A program made the translations under genes and the position numbers. Positions 1 through 11,377 of a stretch of DNA of 64,000 bases are shown in pieces. The stretch comes from Platerodrilus igneus (lineage: Eukaryota; Arthropoda; Insecta; Coleoptera; Lycidae). Where the stretch lies: positions 2,480,001 through 2,544,000 of the forward strand of contig JARFIW010001750.1 of assembly GCA_036346225.1 (NCBI GenBank). The letters are read 5' to 3'. A model generated the notes under the pieces. The model worked only from the letters and a program-made list of their open reading frames with translations, ran no database searches and was not told the origin of the DNA. Numbering within the stretch: the stretch's first letter is position 1; each line of letters begins with the position of its first letter.

Positions 1-180
1 AAAGCACCTACCACAAGATCGGATGGAAGAAACACAATCGGTCCAGGGACCAACGGTAAAACGATAGAAAAAGGAAAGGGAACGAAAAGAACAAGAGAAA
101 AAAGAAAAAAAAGAAAAAGAATAACATCAACGCCAAGTATAACACAAAAAAAATAAAATCGTACAAAAGGAAATAAAACA

Positions 181-600
181 GAATCCCAGTGTAGTTATGT
201 ATGAGTAGATGTGGGCGTGTACATGCGTGTGTGCGTGTAACGAGTATGTGTGGGTATGTGTTGTGCGTGTATAAAGTATGCGTGTGTGTATGTGTTGGAC
301 CGCTGTAGTCGCCTCTTAAGACAGGCAGGTCGTTACATGGGCCTATTCTATTCCCGGACCCACACGGGTGAAGAAGAAAAAAACCTAAAAAGAGAACAAA
401 GAAAGGAAAACCAAACAGAAATGAGTGGATGCATGAAGTGTGTGCATTTATGGAGTGAGTGTATGAAGTCTGTATGTGTATGTGTTGGACCGCTGTAGTC
501 GCCTTTTACGACAGGCAGGTCGTACCGTGGGACTATTCTATTCCCGAACCCACACGGGTGAAGGAAAAACAAGAAAACGAAAGAAAACCTAGCAAAACAG
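181..600 (+). repeat. 190-bp tandem duplication with LINE-tail-like motif
   Basis: Two copies of a block containing GGACCGCTGTAGTCGCCT and, about 50 bases on, TATTCTATTCCC and CCCACACGGGTG lie at about 288-370 and 478-560, exactly 190 bases apart. The copies differ by a few substitutions. Both are preceded by a degenerate (TG)n-rich stretch and followed by an A-rich purine tract. The block resembles conserved 3'-terminal sequences of insect LINE families, but that attribution is from memory of the motif and is not secure. No open frame of note belongs to it. Confidence 0.55.
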
Positions 601-816
601 GGAAGTAAACGAAATCGTAAGTCCAAAAATCAACTCCGAGGAAGAGCAAAGTCGGCATAAGAATCTGGGGCACGAGAACTAGATATTGGGCTTAAGACGT
701 TTACGCCGCCAGAAGGAAAGTGCAACCAGATCAAGGACATTAGGGTTTCGTCGAGCTATATCCCCAGGTTCGGAAGGAGCATAGAATAAAGTCTGGCTCT
801 TTTGGGAAGTTTTCTG

Positions 817-1275
817 TCAAATAGGAATAGCAGGGGGTGTAGTAGTTATAGCACTAGGTTTAGAAGTTGGCAAGGGTAGTTTAAAAAACTCAAAACGCGT
901 CATAGAAGGACGTTGTTTATTATTAAGATGGGTGGTAAGAAGGTCAACGGTAGAAAAGAAAACATTATGAGTTGTCAGAATATCAACGGTGGAAAAAGAA
1001 AAAGTATTGACTGTACGAGAACCAACCTGACGAAAAGAAACACAAGCGGAACACGCTTCAGGTACGTTAGAGATAGGAACAGAAGCAGATAAAATTTTAT
1101 TGACGTTATGTGCAGGACTAGAAGTATCACAGTTAAGAAAGAAAACAGCATTGGTTGCGGAAGTATCCACCTTAGGAAAAGAAGCAGAATCAGGTAGAAG
1201 TTCGTCAGCATTAGCTAACAAAACATTAGCTAGGATGTCACCAACCTTCGTTAAAAGAACAGAAGTAAGTAGCAT
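817..1275 (-). other. Unrecognised 152-codon open frame
   Basis: A 152-residue frame is open on the minus strand and a shorter one overlaps it on the plus strand at 1,100-1,315. The minus product is rich in Ser, Thr, Val and Leu and carries an internal near-repeat (FSTVDILTTH / FSTVDLLTTH). No catalytic motif, signal peptide or convincing membrane segment is visible. It may be a decayed transposable-element gag-like frame or non-coding sequence that happens to be open. No function is assigned. Confidence 0.2.
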
Positions 1276-1279
1276 TAAT

Positions 1280-2900
1280 TATGTACAAATTCCTAAACAT
1301 TTCAGAACTACATGATTTTCATAAAAAATGTTCTATATAATTCACATAGTTTTTACTATTGTTCTTATTCGAATTACTGTAGTTGATCAACGACGCTATA
1401 CAAACATTTTTGTAAGGATCAAAATGCCTCGAGCTCTGACCTCAACGTTGCTGAAATCAAATTATTTATTTTCAAATAAATATTATACATAAAAAATTTA
1501 AAAATTTATTCTAGCTTAACCTACTTAATAATATACCTATTGAGTTTCTAGGTCTGAAACAAATTTTTGCTTGCGGTTTGAATCTACAAATTCTTCTTTT
1601 GACTCACTGTCTTTGCTATAGTTATTATTTAAAATATGTTTTCCATTACAATTTAACTGCTTCGAAAACTTCCTGGTTTTATTTCAAATTTCAATCTTTA
1701 ACCAATCTTCAGATGTAGAAGCATTAGTTAGTTTGCAAAGCACATTTATTAAATAGATTAAAATTAGCGTGTAACTTTGCACTAATATTATTTAAGATTA
1801 ATTGTCGTATTTTTTAAAATAATTATGCTCCATAACTTATCTTCCAATTTGTATGTTATACATGAAACGCCAACAGAATCACTCAAGAAATGAATGAATT
1901 ACAAATTACTCGAAACTTACATGTTGCACCCTTTCTTTTTACAGGTAGGAATGGGTGTACAACAGAGTCTAAATAAAACTTTGGCGGGACTAGCGTCGAC
2001 CCTTTGTGGCTGCGGTAGATTGCAAAAGACTATATCCCAAAGATTTAGAGAACAAAGTTAAATTTTACCCAGGCAAGTTAAAGAAATGCAATTTAGAACG
2101 TTACAAAAGAAAATACCTTAATACAACTTATATATTGACGTTTAGTTAATAACATTAATAAAAAAATTAAATATACATATATCGTTATTTTCTTACAACC
2201 AAATTTTCATACGATAAAATCACTAAGTGTAGTTTATATATCTACACTCTCAAATTAAACCAGATTAGATATTAGAAAATCTAAATTTATTATTGTACTT
2301 AGGCACAATTTCTAGTTAAACGTTCTAAGTAAAAGGAAATCATAAATAAGCTTTGTTGTATTTAACATTAGTTTAGAGAATTTTAATCAAATATTTAAAT
2401 TGAAGATAACCTCAATACGCACAAAAAAGTTTCATGAAAGCTTCTCTGTTTACAACTCAATAGGTTATATAGCAAAGCAAAGATAATATTAAATTAATTA
2501 AGGTAATCGATAAATAAAGTTATGACTATGTTTTACATGCATTATTTTTCAGATAATTGTTAAAATATAACGCATGCACGTCGTTCCGTCACAAAAATAA
2601 ATAATATAAATTCGTATCTGTATTCCAGATATATGAAAGAAACGTATACTTAAACGTCGAACTTACGGCTTGTTCAGAACTATAGGATCTTTGTACGGTT
2701 TGTTGAGACGAACACCATCGTTAATTATTTTGGTTGTTAACCTCAAACTTCTAATTTTTAAGAGCGAAGCCTTGTTTGTTCCACAGCCATATGTTTCATC
2801 AACGGACATTTAATTTATTTTAGAAGATATATAAAACGTCAATATAACATTCTTGAACGATAAAAGATAATATTTATAGGTAGTAAAATTAATGCATAGG
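1280..2900. other. AT-rich stretch, nothing recognised
   Basis: About 1.6 kb of AT-rich sequence with no long open frame, no RNA gene and no repeat structure that I can support. Confidence 0.5.
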
Positions 2901-2910
2901 CTTAGATAGC

Positions 2911-3234
2911 TTAGCACAGATAATTAGATACTTCACCAAAAGAATTTGCTACCAGAGAATATGCTACGGGAGGACACGCTATCAAGGATATGCTACTGGA
3001 GGACACACCATCCAAGGGTATGCTACGGGAGGGCCCATCTATTAATATTTTGAACGGGTTATCCAGGTAAGCTTTCTTCATAAGCTTTTTGCTTATATTC
3101 AGGTATGACATCATGGCCTTAGAAAGGACATCTTTATCGGAAGACGGCATGTACTCAAAAGACCGATAGATATCAAAACAAACGAAAGTTTTGTTCTGGT
3201 TTACAGATAACCACACTTTTTGAGAGGGGGACAA
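2911..3234 (-). other. Unrecognised 107-codon frame over a 30-bp minisatellite
   Basis: The minus-strand frame runs for 107 codons. Its C-terminal third lies on a short tandem repeat: units start at 2,960, 2,989 and 3,019, each beginning TATGCTAC and containing GGAGG, with periods of 29 and 30 bases. The N-terminal part is moderately charged and unlike anything I recognise. It could be a fragment of a decayed element. I would not call it a gene without transcript support. Confidence 0.2.
2960..3040. repeat. Short minisatellite, about 2.7 units of 29-30 bp
   Basis: Units begin TATGCTACGGGAGGACAC or TATGCTACTGGAGGACAC and are followed by a diverged third partial unit. The array is isolated in otherwise unique-looking sequence. 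Confidence 0.7.
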
Positions 3235-3239
3235 AACAA

Positions 3240-5490
3240 GAAAACTATCCTGAATGTTAGATTCATATATACACGAGTTGTGTATTTATGGATATTATTC
3301 AAAGGTTAACCAATAGGAAAATTACATCTGATCTTAATTATTTATATTATTTATACAAAGGAAGGAATATTAAATTAAAACTAAAGATTGATGTATTTAG
3401 TGTATTATTTAATAATACTAAAGGGAAATGTCACACAAATCAAAACTGACTTGTGATTGTAAACGGTTTTAGTATAAAATTAAGGCGAATAATGCTTTTA
3501 TATTGAAGGCAATGGGACCACAATGTAACATGGCAAGAAAATGGTAAATTGACATGTTACACTGTTGCTGTGGAAGAAACGAATGAATCCTCTTCTAATT
3601 ACTTCCATTCTTATATACTAAAAGAAATTTAATACGTCATCTTTCGATTATGTTCTCGAAGAATTAGTCACCCGCCTGATGAAATAATTAATCACAATTT
3701 TGCTTAATGGCGACAGTAAAAAGTTATTGCGATTTTAAAAAGTCCATTCTTCATTACTACATTAAAGCAAGCTATTGCTATCTCTCTTTTACGACTTTTG
3801 TACTATAATTAGAGCTATTAAACGTCCTACCTTATCTATTTCGAATTGACCTAGACTCATACAAGGTAATTAATTTAGTGATTTAATAGCTTTGAGAACA
3901 TTTCTCAAAAAAATGACCTATTCTTTTATTTAGTTAACATAAATATTTGAAAATTCCGGATTAACTTCTTTGAAATAAAGCTACGCTTTATTAAAAACTC
4001 ATAAAATTGAAATTTTAACTAGAATGAATGCATCATGGAACTTGTTTTAAATGATATAGGTTGACACTGAAGTTTATTTAGTATTTTTAAAAGTGGAAAA
4101 TGTAAATTAGCGTTATTACGTTTATTAAATAAATAACGCTTATTATGACATTACTAAAGATTGATTTTCATTTTAGCAAAATACGGATTTTAGCTTCGCA
4201 TATCTTAAAGTGGACGTTTTTCCATCTACATACGCACAATAAAACGTGTTCTATAGTAAATGAAACGTATTTTAAAGAATATCTACACACGGATTCTGAA
4301 TTCACACAATTTTTCAACTGGGCTTCGTTCCTATGATTTATTCATGCAATAAGACACGGATAAACGTTGCGTTTTCTTTCGCGTTTGCGCGGAATACCGT
4401 AACAAAGTTCGCGTTTATGTACAGTTTATCTAATTATGTCATGGTTCTCCAGAGTTTTCTGGATTTAATTCGAAGAGTTACTTACCTGCATGATGTAAGA
4501 TTTCTGGGAATTCCACAGTTTTAATCGTCTAATTAGTGTCAAACCACTTCGGCCGATTTTATTTATGTTCACAGGAATCGTTGTTTATCCTTGTCTGATT
4601 CACGGGTTAATTTTGCGTCGCATCCTATCCTATAGTAATTCGAAAGCTATAAAATTAATTCTTATCAATTTTATGATCTTTTAATGTTAAGGCGCGAGTT
4701 CTTTGCATAAATGTTTATTTATTAATTAGGTATTTAAGTATTTCTAAGTAAAGATGACACATTTTCTCCAGAAGCTTCTAGAACATGTTTTATTTAACAT
4801 GTTAAACGAAAGTCAATTTAACTAATTAAAGCTTTAATTGCAGTATTTATCTTTGAGGATGCAATAAGATTTGTATTATTTTTACAGGGATATTTTACAC
4901 ACGGGATAATTATTTATTACATAAATAACCAACGCTTTTAATGACTTTCAAATGCAAACGATTTACATCTTCATAAATATAAATAAAACGTGTTCTAATT
5001 CATATTTTACACATGTATTTAATAAAAGTGTAATAAAATTTACGTTGTTTTTACCATAAATTAAAATGAATGGCTTTATATCTTAAAAAGTAATAAATAC
5101 ACAGAGAAATTAATTGTATTTGGTTTTATATCTACGCACATAATTAGCAAGAGCTTTGTCTTTTGTAATATTTGATTTTATTTACACACTCGGCGTGTAT
5201 TATTGATTAAGAAGTGGGGCTTTTAAATATACGGGAAGTGTGTTTTGCTTTGTACATCAATGGCTATGTATTTACAATACGCTTACATGATACAGGATGG
5301 AACAATGAATCTTTGTAAATTTTAATTCTTTTCGGTTTCTTTTATATTTGGGTGGGCTCTATTTATAGACCTTAGGTTTCAATGACCTTTCGTGAAGGAA
5401 AGGAAAGATTTAAGATATGTTTATCGTTATTTAAATACCACTTCCTTGATAGGTAATAAGAATAAATTGTTACATATATAGATCAGGATT
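3240..5490. other. AT-rich intergenic, nothing recognised
   Basis: Downstream (3') flank of beta-glucuronidase copy 1. Two short frames (63 codons each, 4,145-4,524) lack any recognisable domain and look fortuitous. No RNA gene or repeat is supported. Confidence 0.5.
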
Positions 5491-5587
5491 TAAAATATTT
5501 TTATTGATTTAATGCTAAAATAGTTTCTTCTATCAATTTTTTGTATGAGCATAGCCAGGTCTATAAAAATATGGCAATAATACTATA

Positions 5588-7512
5588 TCAGAAAACAAGA
5601 GGTTTTGGTACTACCTTTTGTGATACATAATCGACTATATCATCAGGAATAGAACTGTTGTATAATTCATTGGCAACATTAAAATATCTTCGACGAAGAT
5701 GATATGCACTTGCCTTTGGTTGTCTATTACGCATAAAAATTCCTTTTTTATTTCCACCCGCTCTGTTACTTCTCTGAGCGGTTTGAAAATCTGCAAAGTT
5801 CCAAATAAATTCTCCTACAAACCAGGGTTGAGTACGAAGATAATCAAACGCTTTGAAGTGTTTCGACATCATTGCCAATTGGTACTCTTCAGACCACACG
5901 AATGGCGGTGAAATGTGTAATCCTGCAATCGTATCTGCTCCATACTCGGACATTAGAACTGACTTATTATGTAACATATACCGTGCATACGCCTCTTTGA
6001 TAACATTATTAGTGATCGCATCTAGATAACCGGTGTCATAGTACCAGGAATAATAGTGGTTAAAACTGATAATGTCTAAATGCTGAGATGCCACATCTTT
6101 CGTGTAATTTACATTAATTGCCATAGTTACAGGACGGCTCTTATCAAGACTTTTAACATGGGCAACAACTTGACTAAAATACTCACTGGCATTAGGATTT
6201 TGTGTTCTAGCTTCGTTCGCCACCGACCACATAATAACACTGGGCCGGTTCTTGTCACGTTGTATAAGTTCAGATAAGGATGCCTTGTGGTTTTTCAATA
6301 GAGCTTCCGAAAACAAATCGGTATTCACACTAGGACATTCGTCGATAATCATAATTCCCAGTTCATCAGCTACATCCATTATTTCATCAGCATATGGATA
6401 GTGAGATGTTCGATAACAATTAGCCCCAACCCATTTAATGAGATTATGATCTTTTATTACGGTTGGCAAATCGAGTCCCTTACCACGAATATCTGCATCT
6501 TCGTGACGACCAAATCCTTGTAAATATACGCGTCGATTGTTTATGAATAGTCCGTTATTACTCCAGGATATTTCGCGTATCCCAATAGGTTGTCTGTAAA
6601 CGTCGAAAAGTGTTCCTCCATGTGTACGTAACTCAACCTGTAGACTATACAAGTAACCCGGTTCTGTGTGCATTAAATGCGGCCACCACAGTTTAGCATT
6701 TGGTATCTCAAGAATTCCTTCAGATGTCTCCGAACGCAGAACTTCTATATCGTTCTTATCGTTTAAGATCACCGTACACGTAACGTTTTCGGCATTACGA
6801 TAACTCACATTGTAAAAATTACGCCAGTGGTGTCCTTTACAGTTGTACCGATAGTGATATCGTTTACGTAAATCCAAGGTGTGGTATAAAGGGTGACAGG
6901 TCTGTCTATTCCAGCATAATTAGAAAAATCGAAGGTATAGCTTTGTATAAGTATGGTTCCCTCATCTGTTTCAAGGGGTTGTAGACTACCTTGCGGAATG
7001 GTATCGTTTAATAAAATATTATCACACGCGACAGTTATGCGATTGGCAGCACCAAATTTGAGATAAGGGTTAATAACTGCTTCAAAAGGTAAATGTCCAA
7101 TTTCGTGACTTGCCACTACATTACCATTAATCCAAACCTTAGCAGCGTAAGAAACTGATGAAAACCGCACCAGAATTCTTTCCTTTAAATTCCACAATTT
7201 CGGTAGGAAAAATTTCTTTTCGTACCAAACAAGGCCTATATGATCTCTAACACTAGCATTTTGTGTAATATCGTTATAGCTTGATGGAACAGGCATAAGA
7301 CTAATTTCACTACCTTGTACAATTTTATGAAAATCGTTGCTGTACCATTTTTGTTTAAATCCTAGTAAAGGGTCACTTGCAGGTGCTACGACGAAGTTCC
7401 AAATTCCGTTCAAAGAAAAGACATCCCGAGTTTCCGATTCTCTAGGGTATAATAAACTTTCGGTGCAATGTGAAATTATGAGCAGCACAAACGTTCTGAT
7501 CCATTGCTTCAT
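5588..7512 (-). pseudogene. Beta-glucuronidase (GH2), copy 1, one frameshift
   Basis: This is a paralogue of the open 646-codon gene at 48,087-50,027, in the same orientation and also without introns. The first frame (7,512 to 6,805) covers the signal peptide (MKQWIRTFVLLIISH) and the GH2 sugar-binding domain. The second (to 5,588) covers the immunoglobulin-like and TIM-barrel domains. The frames join near 6,812-6,818, where this copy has five A's on the plus strand and the paralogue has six, a single-base contraction. Past the break the family hallmarks are intact: the acid/base motif SVANEAR, the nucleophile motif MSEYGADTIAG, and GGNKKG, which carries the N-x-K pair that recognises the glucuronate carboxylate. 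Selection therefore seems recent or ongoing, and the break may be real or an assembly error. The expected role is hydrolysis of beta-D-glucuronides, secreted or lysosomal. An AATAAA-like poly(A) signal on the minus strand lies near 5,500. Confidence 0.88.
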
Positions 7513-7550
7513 TGTATGTACATAACACTGCTTGCTTTAATGGAAAGAAT

Positions 7551-7558
7551 TATTTATA
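7551..7558 (-). promoter_or_regulatory. TATA-like box upstream of copy 1
   Basis: Minus-strand GGATATAAATAATTC lies about 40 bases upstream of the start codon at 7,512. The equivalent place before copy 2 (about 50,061-50,068) has GGATATAAGTAATATC. About 250 bases of upstream sequence are recognisably homologous between the copies, so the promoter was duplicated with the gene. Confidence 0.45.
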
Positions 7559-7979
7559 TCCTGTACAATTATCAAATAAGCTCATGCCCTCTCGAAGCAA
7601 GTTCAACCACAACAAACAACAAGATAACCTTGTTATTTTTTCGTTTAATAAAATTAAGGTAGTTTCCATTTTAATTCAAATAAAAAGATATGGGATGGTA
7701 GATTGGATGCGTGCCTACATGATTCCAGAAAAGAATTAACAATAGAAACATTGTTGACCTTTTTAAAAACTTGGGTTAGAAGACATTTCAAACTATAGTT
7801 CAACGTTGTTTACAACCCATCAATAATGTAATTGTATTTTAACAAAAACTTTTATAACAACAAGTAGACATTTTTAACTATCGTTTTTAAGAATTTGCAT
7901 TTTTTCCCTTAATAAACGATCAAGTAATTGTTTTGTTAATGGCTATGCAAATATTAGTTTGATTTCCATAGGTTTACTT

Positions 7980-9135
7980 GGTACTAAAGCCAATTCGAGC
8001 ACCACACCTTTGGGCGTCATAAAATGCTGCAAGTTTCCTTTTCTAAATATCCCTAAGATTGGGCGCCATAAGTATTAATTGCAAATAACAGGTGTAAGAA
8101 GTGTAAATATTCTTAACGTAGAGTGTAAAACGCAAGCATCTTAAATTATAGCAAATTGGATTCTTTTAGCGTAAAAATCAATAATTCTAAGGTCATAATC
8201 AAGGAGGGTGAAATATTAATGTTCATAAATTAACAGGAGTTTTAGGTGTAAATATTCTTTGCGTGCATTTTTTATCATATTTTAGTGGGAAGCTTTAACA
8301 TTTGTGTAACCGGATATTGTTGGAAACAAGTTCCTAGTAGTAGTTTATTTCAAGGATTTCTCGATAGCGTGGTGATTTGAAAGTTTTCTGAATAGTGTTG
8401 TAAACAAGGTAACCGTTGCTAAATTTCTCGGTAGCAGAAAGAGAACGTGCTCAAATAACATGTCTATTTTAGGAATGATAGTTAGCAGATAAACAAGCAG
8501 GGATCGATATAAGATAAGAAGAGATTATATTTAGCATGCATTAGAGTGGGATAAAAGGTATCATATGTTAAGGGTTCGTTTGACTTAAAAAAAATCGTGG
8601 GACAAGTGAAGAGTAAAGTTTATAGGTACGAGAGAGATACCGCATGTTTGTATAGACATTGTTTGAAATGTGTTGAGTAGGAAATAGATATCGAGGTTAT
8701 AGACAAGCTTGCATATGAGGAACGGAGATAGATTATTGGATTTGATATATAGAAGGAGGACAGACGATAGTTTTAAGATTGCTTATGCTATTTTAGGGAT
8801 AAACAAACTTGCAAACATGGTGTAAAAAGGATAGAGGATGTAAAAGACACGGTCGACTGGGATAGAGATAACTCGTGGTCGAGATATGAAATGGGGTGTT
8901 GTAACAATTTTTGCTTCTTCTAGACCCACGTTGGATGGGCGCCACTGAAACGACTTCTGTTATACAAAAGACTGAAACGTCATTTTCTACATTAAGGCGC
9001 TAGTGAACAAAAATCTTTCGACATAGCTAGGGGTCTATTCCTGGGTAGAGGAATGAGAAGTGGGGGGTAGGGGGTGTAAGTCGAATTCTGTTTGCAAACC
9101 AAAGTTAAGCTAAATCAAATAGGCGCCACCATGTC
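7980..9135 (-). repeat. Decayed LTR-element leader with PBS-like motifs
   Basis: Read on the minus strand, this stretch holds several blocks like the primer-binding-site-like cassette of the elements further on. One near 7,995-8,030 reads TATGACGCCCAAAGGTG and is preceded by TGCAGCA. One near 8,050-8,075 reads TATGGCGCCCAATCTTAGGG. One near 8,919-8,946 reads TGGCGCCCATCCAACGTGGG. A weaker one lies near 9,120. No gag or pol frame follows; beta-glucuronidase copy 1 begins about 470 bases away. It is best read as an old solo LTR/leader remnant of the same broad group. Ends are not defined. Confidence 0.4.
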
Positions 9136-9139
9136 CTGA

Positions 9140-10890
9140 GATAATTACGATAATTGCAAAGCACAGTTCTAAGGGCGAACGTGGAAACCCAAAGATAAAA
9201 TGATCGCCTTCGTTAACAAAAACCTGTCTTAACAAAATAAGAAGCAGCTCCTGTAAGAAATTGCAAAGATTAAATAAATAAAAAAGTAGAACACCATTTG
9301 TGTCCTATAAAAGTATATAAAAATAAAAAAATGTATATCCAATATAATATTGGCACCAAGCTCTTACTCAGAATTTTACTTTTGTGTATTTTGTGTATTT
9401 AGATTTGATCGCATTTGACCAAAATAAAAGCCTTAAATTTGAACTATTTGTTTACTAAAAAAAAGCTCTTTCAAAATATCGAAACTTTTTAACAAAAAAA
9501 TTGTCATTATCAACTACAACAAAGTTAAAGTTTTGACTTATTTTCAAAACAACCAACAATACTTTAAACATGACTTGTTATAAATATTAGAGTGATAATA
9601 ATTTATAAACATAACACACTGAATTACGTTCTAACCTGGGCAGATCTTTTCAGTTAGATTACAATTACTAGAATCTTATATAACGTGGATTTGAACTTTT
9701 ATATTTACGTTTAATAATTTATGTATAGATAAGGCTGATCACAAAAATAGGAATGTTTTGTTTAAATTCCAGTACAGCTGCACAAAGCATCTGCTTTCAA
9801 AACAACATCTGTCAACCGTGCAAGACAAAAAAATATGACGTCGAAAACATACGTTAAAATTATCGAAGGTTCAAATGGAACAAAGCTTGTTATTATAGAA
9901 AACTAATCTGACAAAATTTAGTTCTGTGGTTTATAAAACCAGTTCAACAATAATTGAAACTTACTCAACTTACATGTTGTAACCATAATAGCAAGTTTCC
10001 GTGCTCTAACCTTCTAAACACATGCAAGAAATATCTTATAACTAATAACGAACCAAAACTGCTTTTGTTGTTTCACGATGAATTGAGATGGAAATCACGT
10101 TCTCCAAACAAAGTTACCAGCCAATTCCTAATTAGATACGACTGCATCCAAATTACATCCATAATTTCTAATCGACTGTTCCCAAATGACGGTAATTCTA
10201 AATCTTTAGATCCTACATGACGAATTATATTTGTTTCATTCTTCGTTGTCGCGCGTTAGTAGAAGATACCTCAACAGTTAGTAGTTGATACGAAGTTTGC
10301 CAGCCTCTAGCCGAAAATACATCTTACTCAAACTATTGCCAGCGGCCGACTGACTTGTCGAAACTAGAACCGAGTAGTCGCGACATTAGAGGCGTGTAAT
10401 ACGAAATAAACAACTCGAGATGCGCTTGGAACTCGCTTTATGTGACACAGATATATTAACACAAGTAGATCACTAAGGAACGATGCACGCTTAGCGCATT
10501 ATTCTTGTAATTCTATGCAAATAATTATTATTGAAAATAAAAATGTTACACTGTGAGTACAAAGTAAGAAAGGAAAAATGTTCATATGTAGGTTAGAGTG
10601 AGAAATCATTAATACGCGTATTATGGAGGCGTACTTTAGACGCTAGACTTATTTTAGTGGAGGCTAGAATTCTGCGAACATAGATCCGTTGCGAAGCTAA
10701 ACGAGTATTTTCGTAATAATTGTTTGTTTGTATCGTTCAAAATTTCAAGATTTCGAAGACGGTTGGTACTCGGATAAAAAAATTACAGGAATTGTTGAGG
10801 TTAGCTCCTGTGTTGTGAGAATCGAGTGGCGGTGGAAAATTTAGTTTGGGGAAGTGTTGTGACCGTTTAGAAAATTACCAAGAAGGCGAG
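9140..10890. other. AT-rich stretch, nothing recognised
   Basis: Contains one 88-codon plus frame (9,954-10,220) with no recognisable domain. No repeats or RNA genes are supported. Confidence 0.4.
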
Positions 10891-10894
10891 TTTG

Positions 10895-11060
10895 TTGGTG
10901 GTGGTGTATTTACGAGAAATTTCAAGTATAGGGGGCAGATTTAGCTATATAATCACGAGGAGGTGGTGATTGAGCTCTCTTTTTCCTGGTCATCAACGCG
11001 TACACTAGTATTGGTGAATAAAATTACTGTTGGTTCTTAACAAGTGATTTTAGTATTTTA
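10895..11060 (+). other. Possible LTR-like promoter remnant
   Basis: CTATATAA at about 10,945 is followed by a GAGCTCTCT-containing segment and an AATAAAA at about 11,017, a spacing like the TATA-to-poly(A) core of an insect LTR. No second copy, boundary or coding region is visible, so this is tentative. Confidence 0.25.
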
Positions 11061-11204
11061 ATTTAATTTGAAACTGTTTTAACCGCCATCGTGGCATGAC
11101 GTGCTCTTCAGGCAATGTTGTAATTTTTTAATTTTTGACCCACATTTATTATGCGAATCGTGCAGTAATTTATATTCAATTTTCTATATTTTAGTTGATC
11201 AAAC

Positions 11205-11241
11205 CTTTGAAAAAGGTACAAAAAACGTACCGAAACGTTAG
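11205..11241 (+). other. Penelope-type degenerate hammerhead-like motif
   Basis: A stem GGTAC/GTACC is preceded by CTTTGAAAAA and followed by CGAAACGTTAG. This arrangement (a CTGATGA-like run, a stem, then GAAAC) recurs in the three foldback elements at 26.6-27.6 kb. The hammerhead core is not conserved here, so catalytic activity is unlikely. Such degenerate motifs are typical of Penelope-like element ends. Confidence 0.35.
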
Positions 11242-11341
11242 GTGATTGATTAAAAATTAAATTTTAATCTGTTGTTTGATTTGGACTACATCCCAAGGAA
11301 AAAACGTACATGTGTATTATACTATAAGTCTGACCAGTCCA

Positions 11342-11346
<5 letters not shown>

Positions 11347-11375
<29 letters not shown>
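11347..11375. repeat. (TA)n tract bordering element A1
   Basis: About 29 bases of alternating TA immediately outside the 3' LTR of element A1. The other end of A1 also meets a (TA)n tract. Confidence 0.95.

Positions 11376-11377
<2 letters not shown>

Noticed and set aside
348..626. Minus-strand 92-codon frame in the 190-bp repeat
   Set aside because: Low-complexity Phe-rich translation of a purine-rich repeat, with no domain.
3675..3690. CTGATGA as a second hammerhead
   Set aside because: No stem II and no GAAA within reach.
5588..7512. Horizontal transfer of the intronless beta-glucuronidase from bacteria
   Set aside because: Signal peptide, length and motif spelling match animal enzymes. 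Codon use and AT content fit the surroundings.
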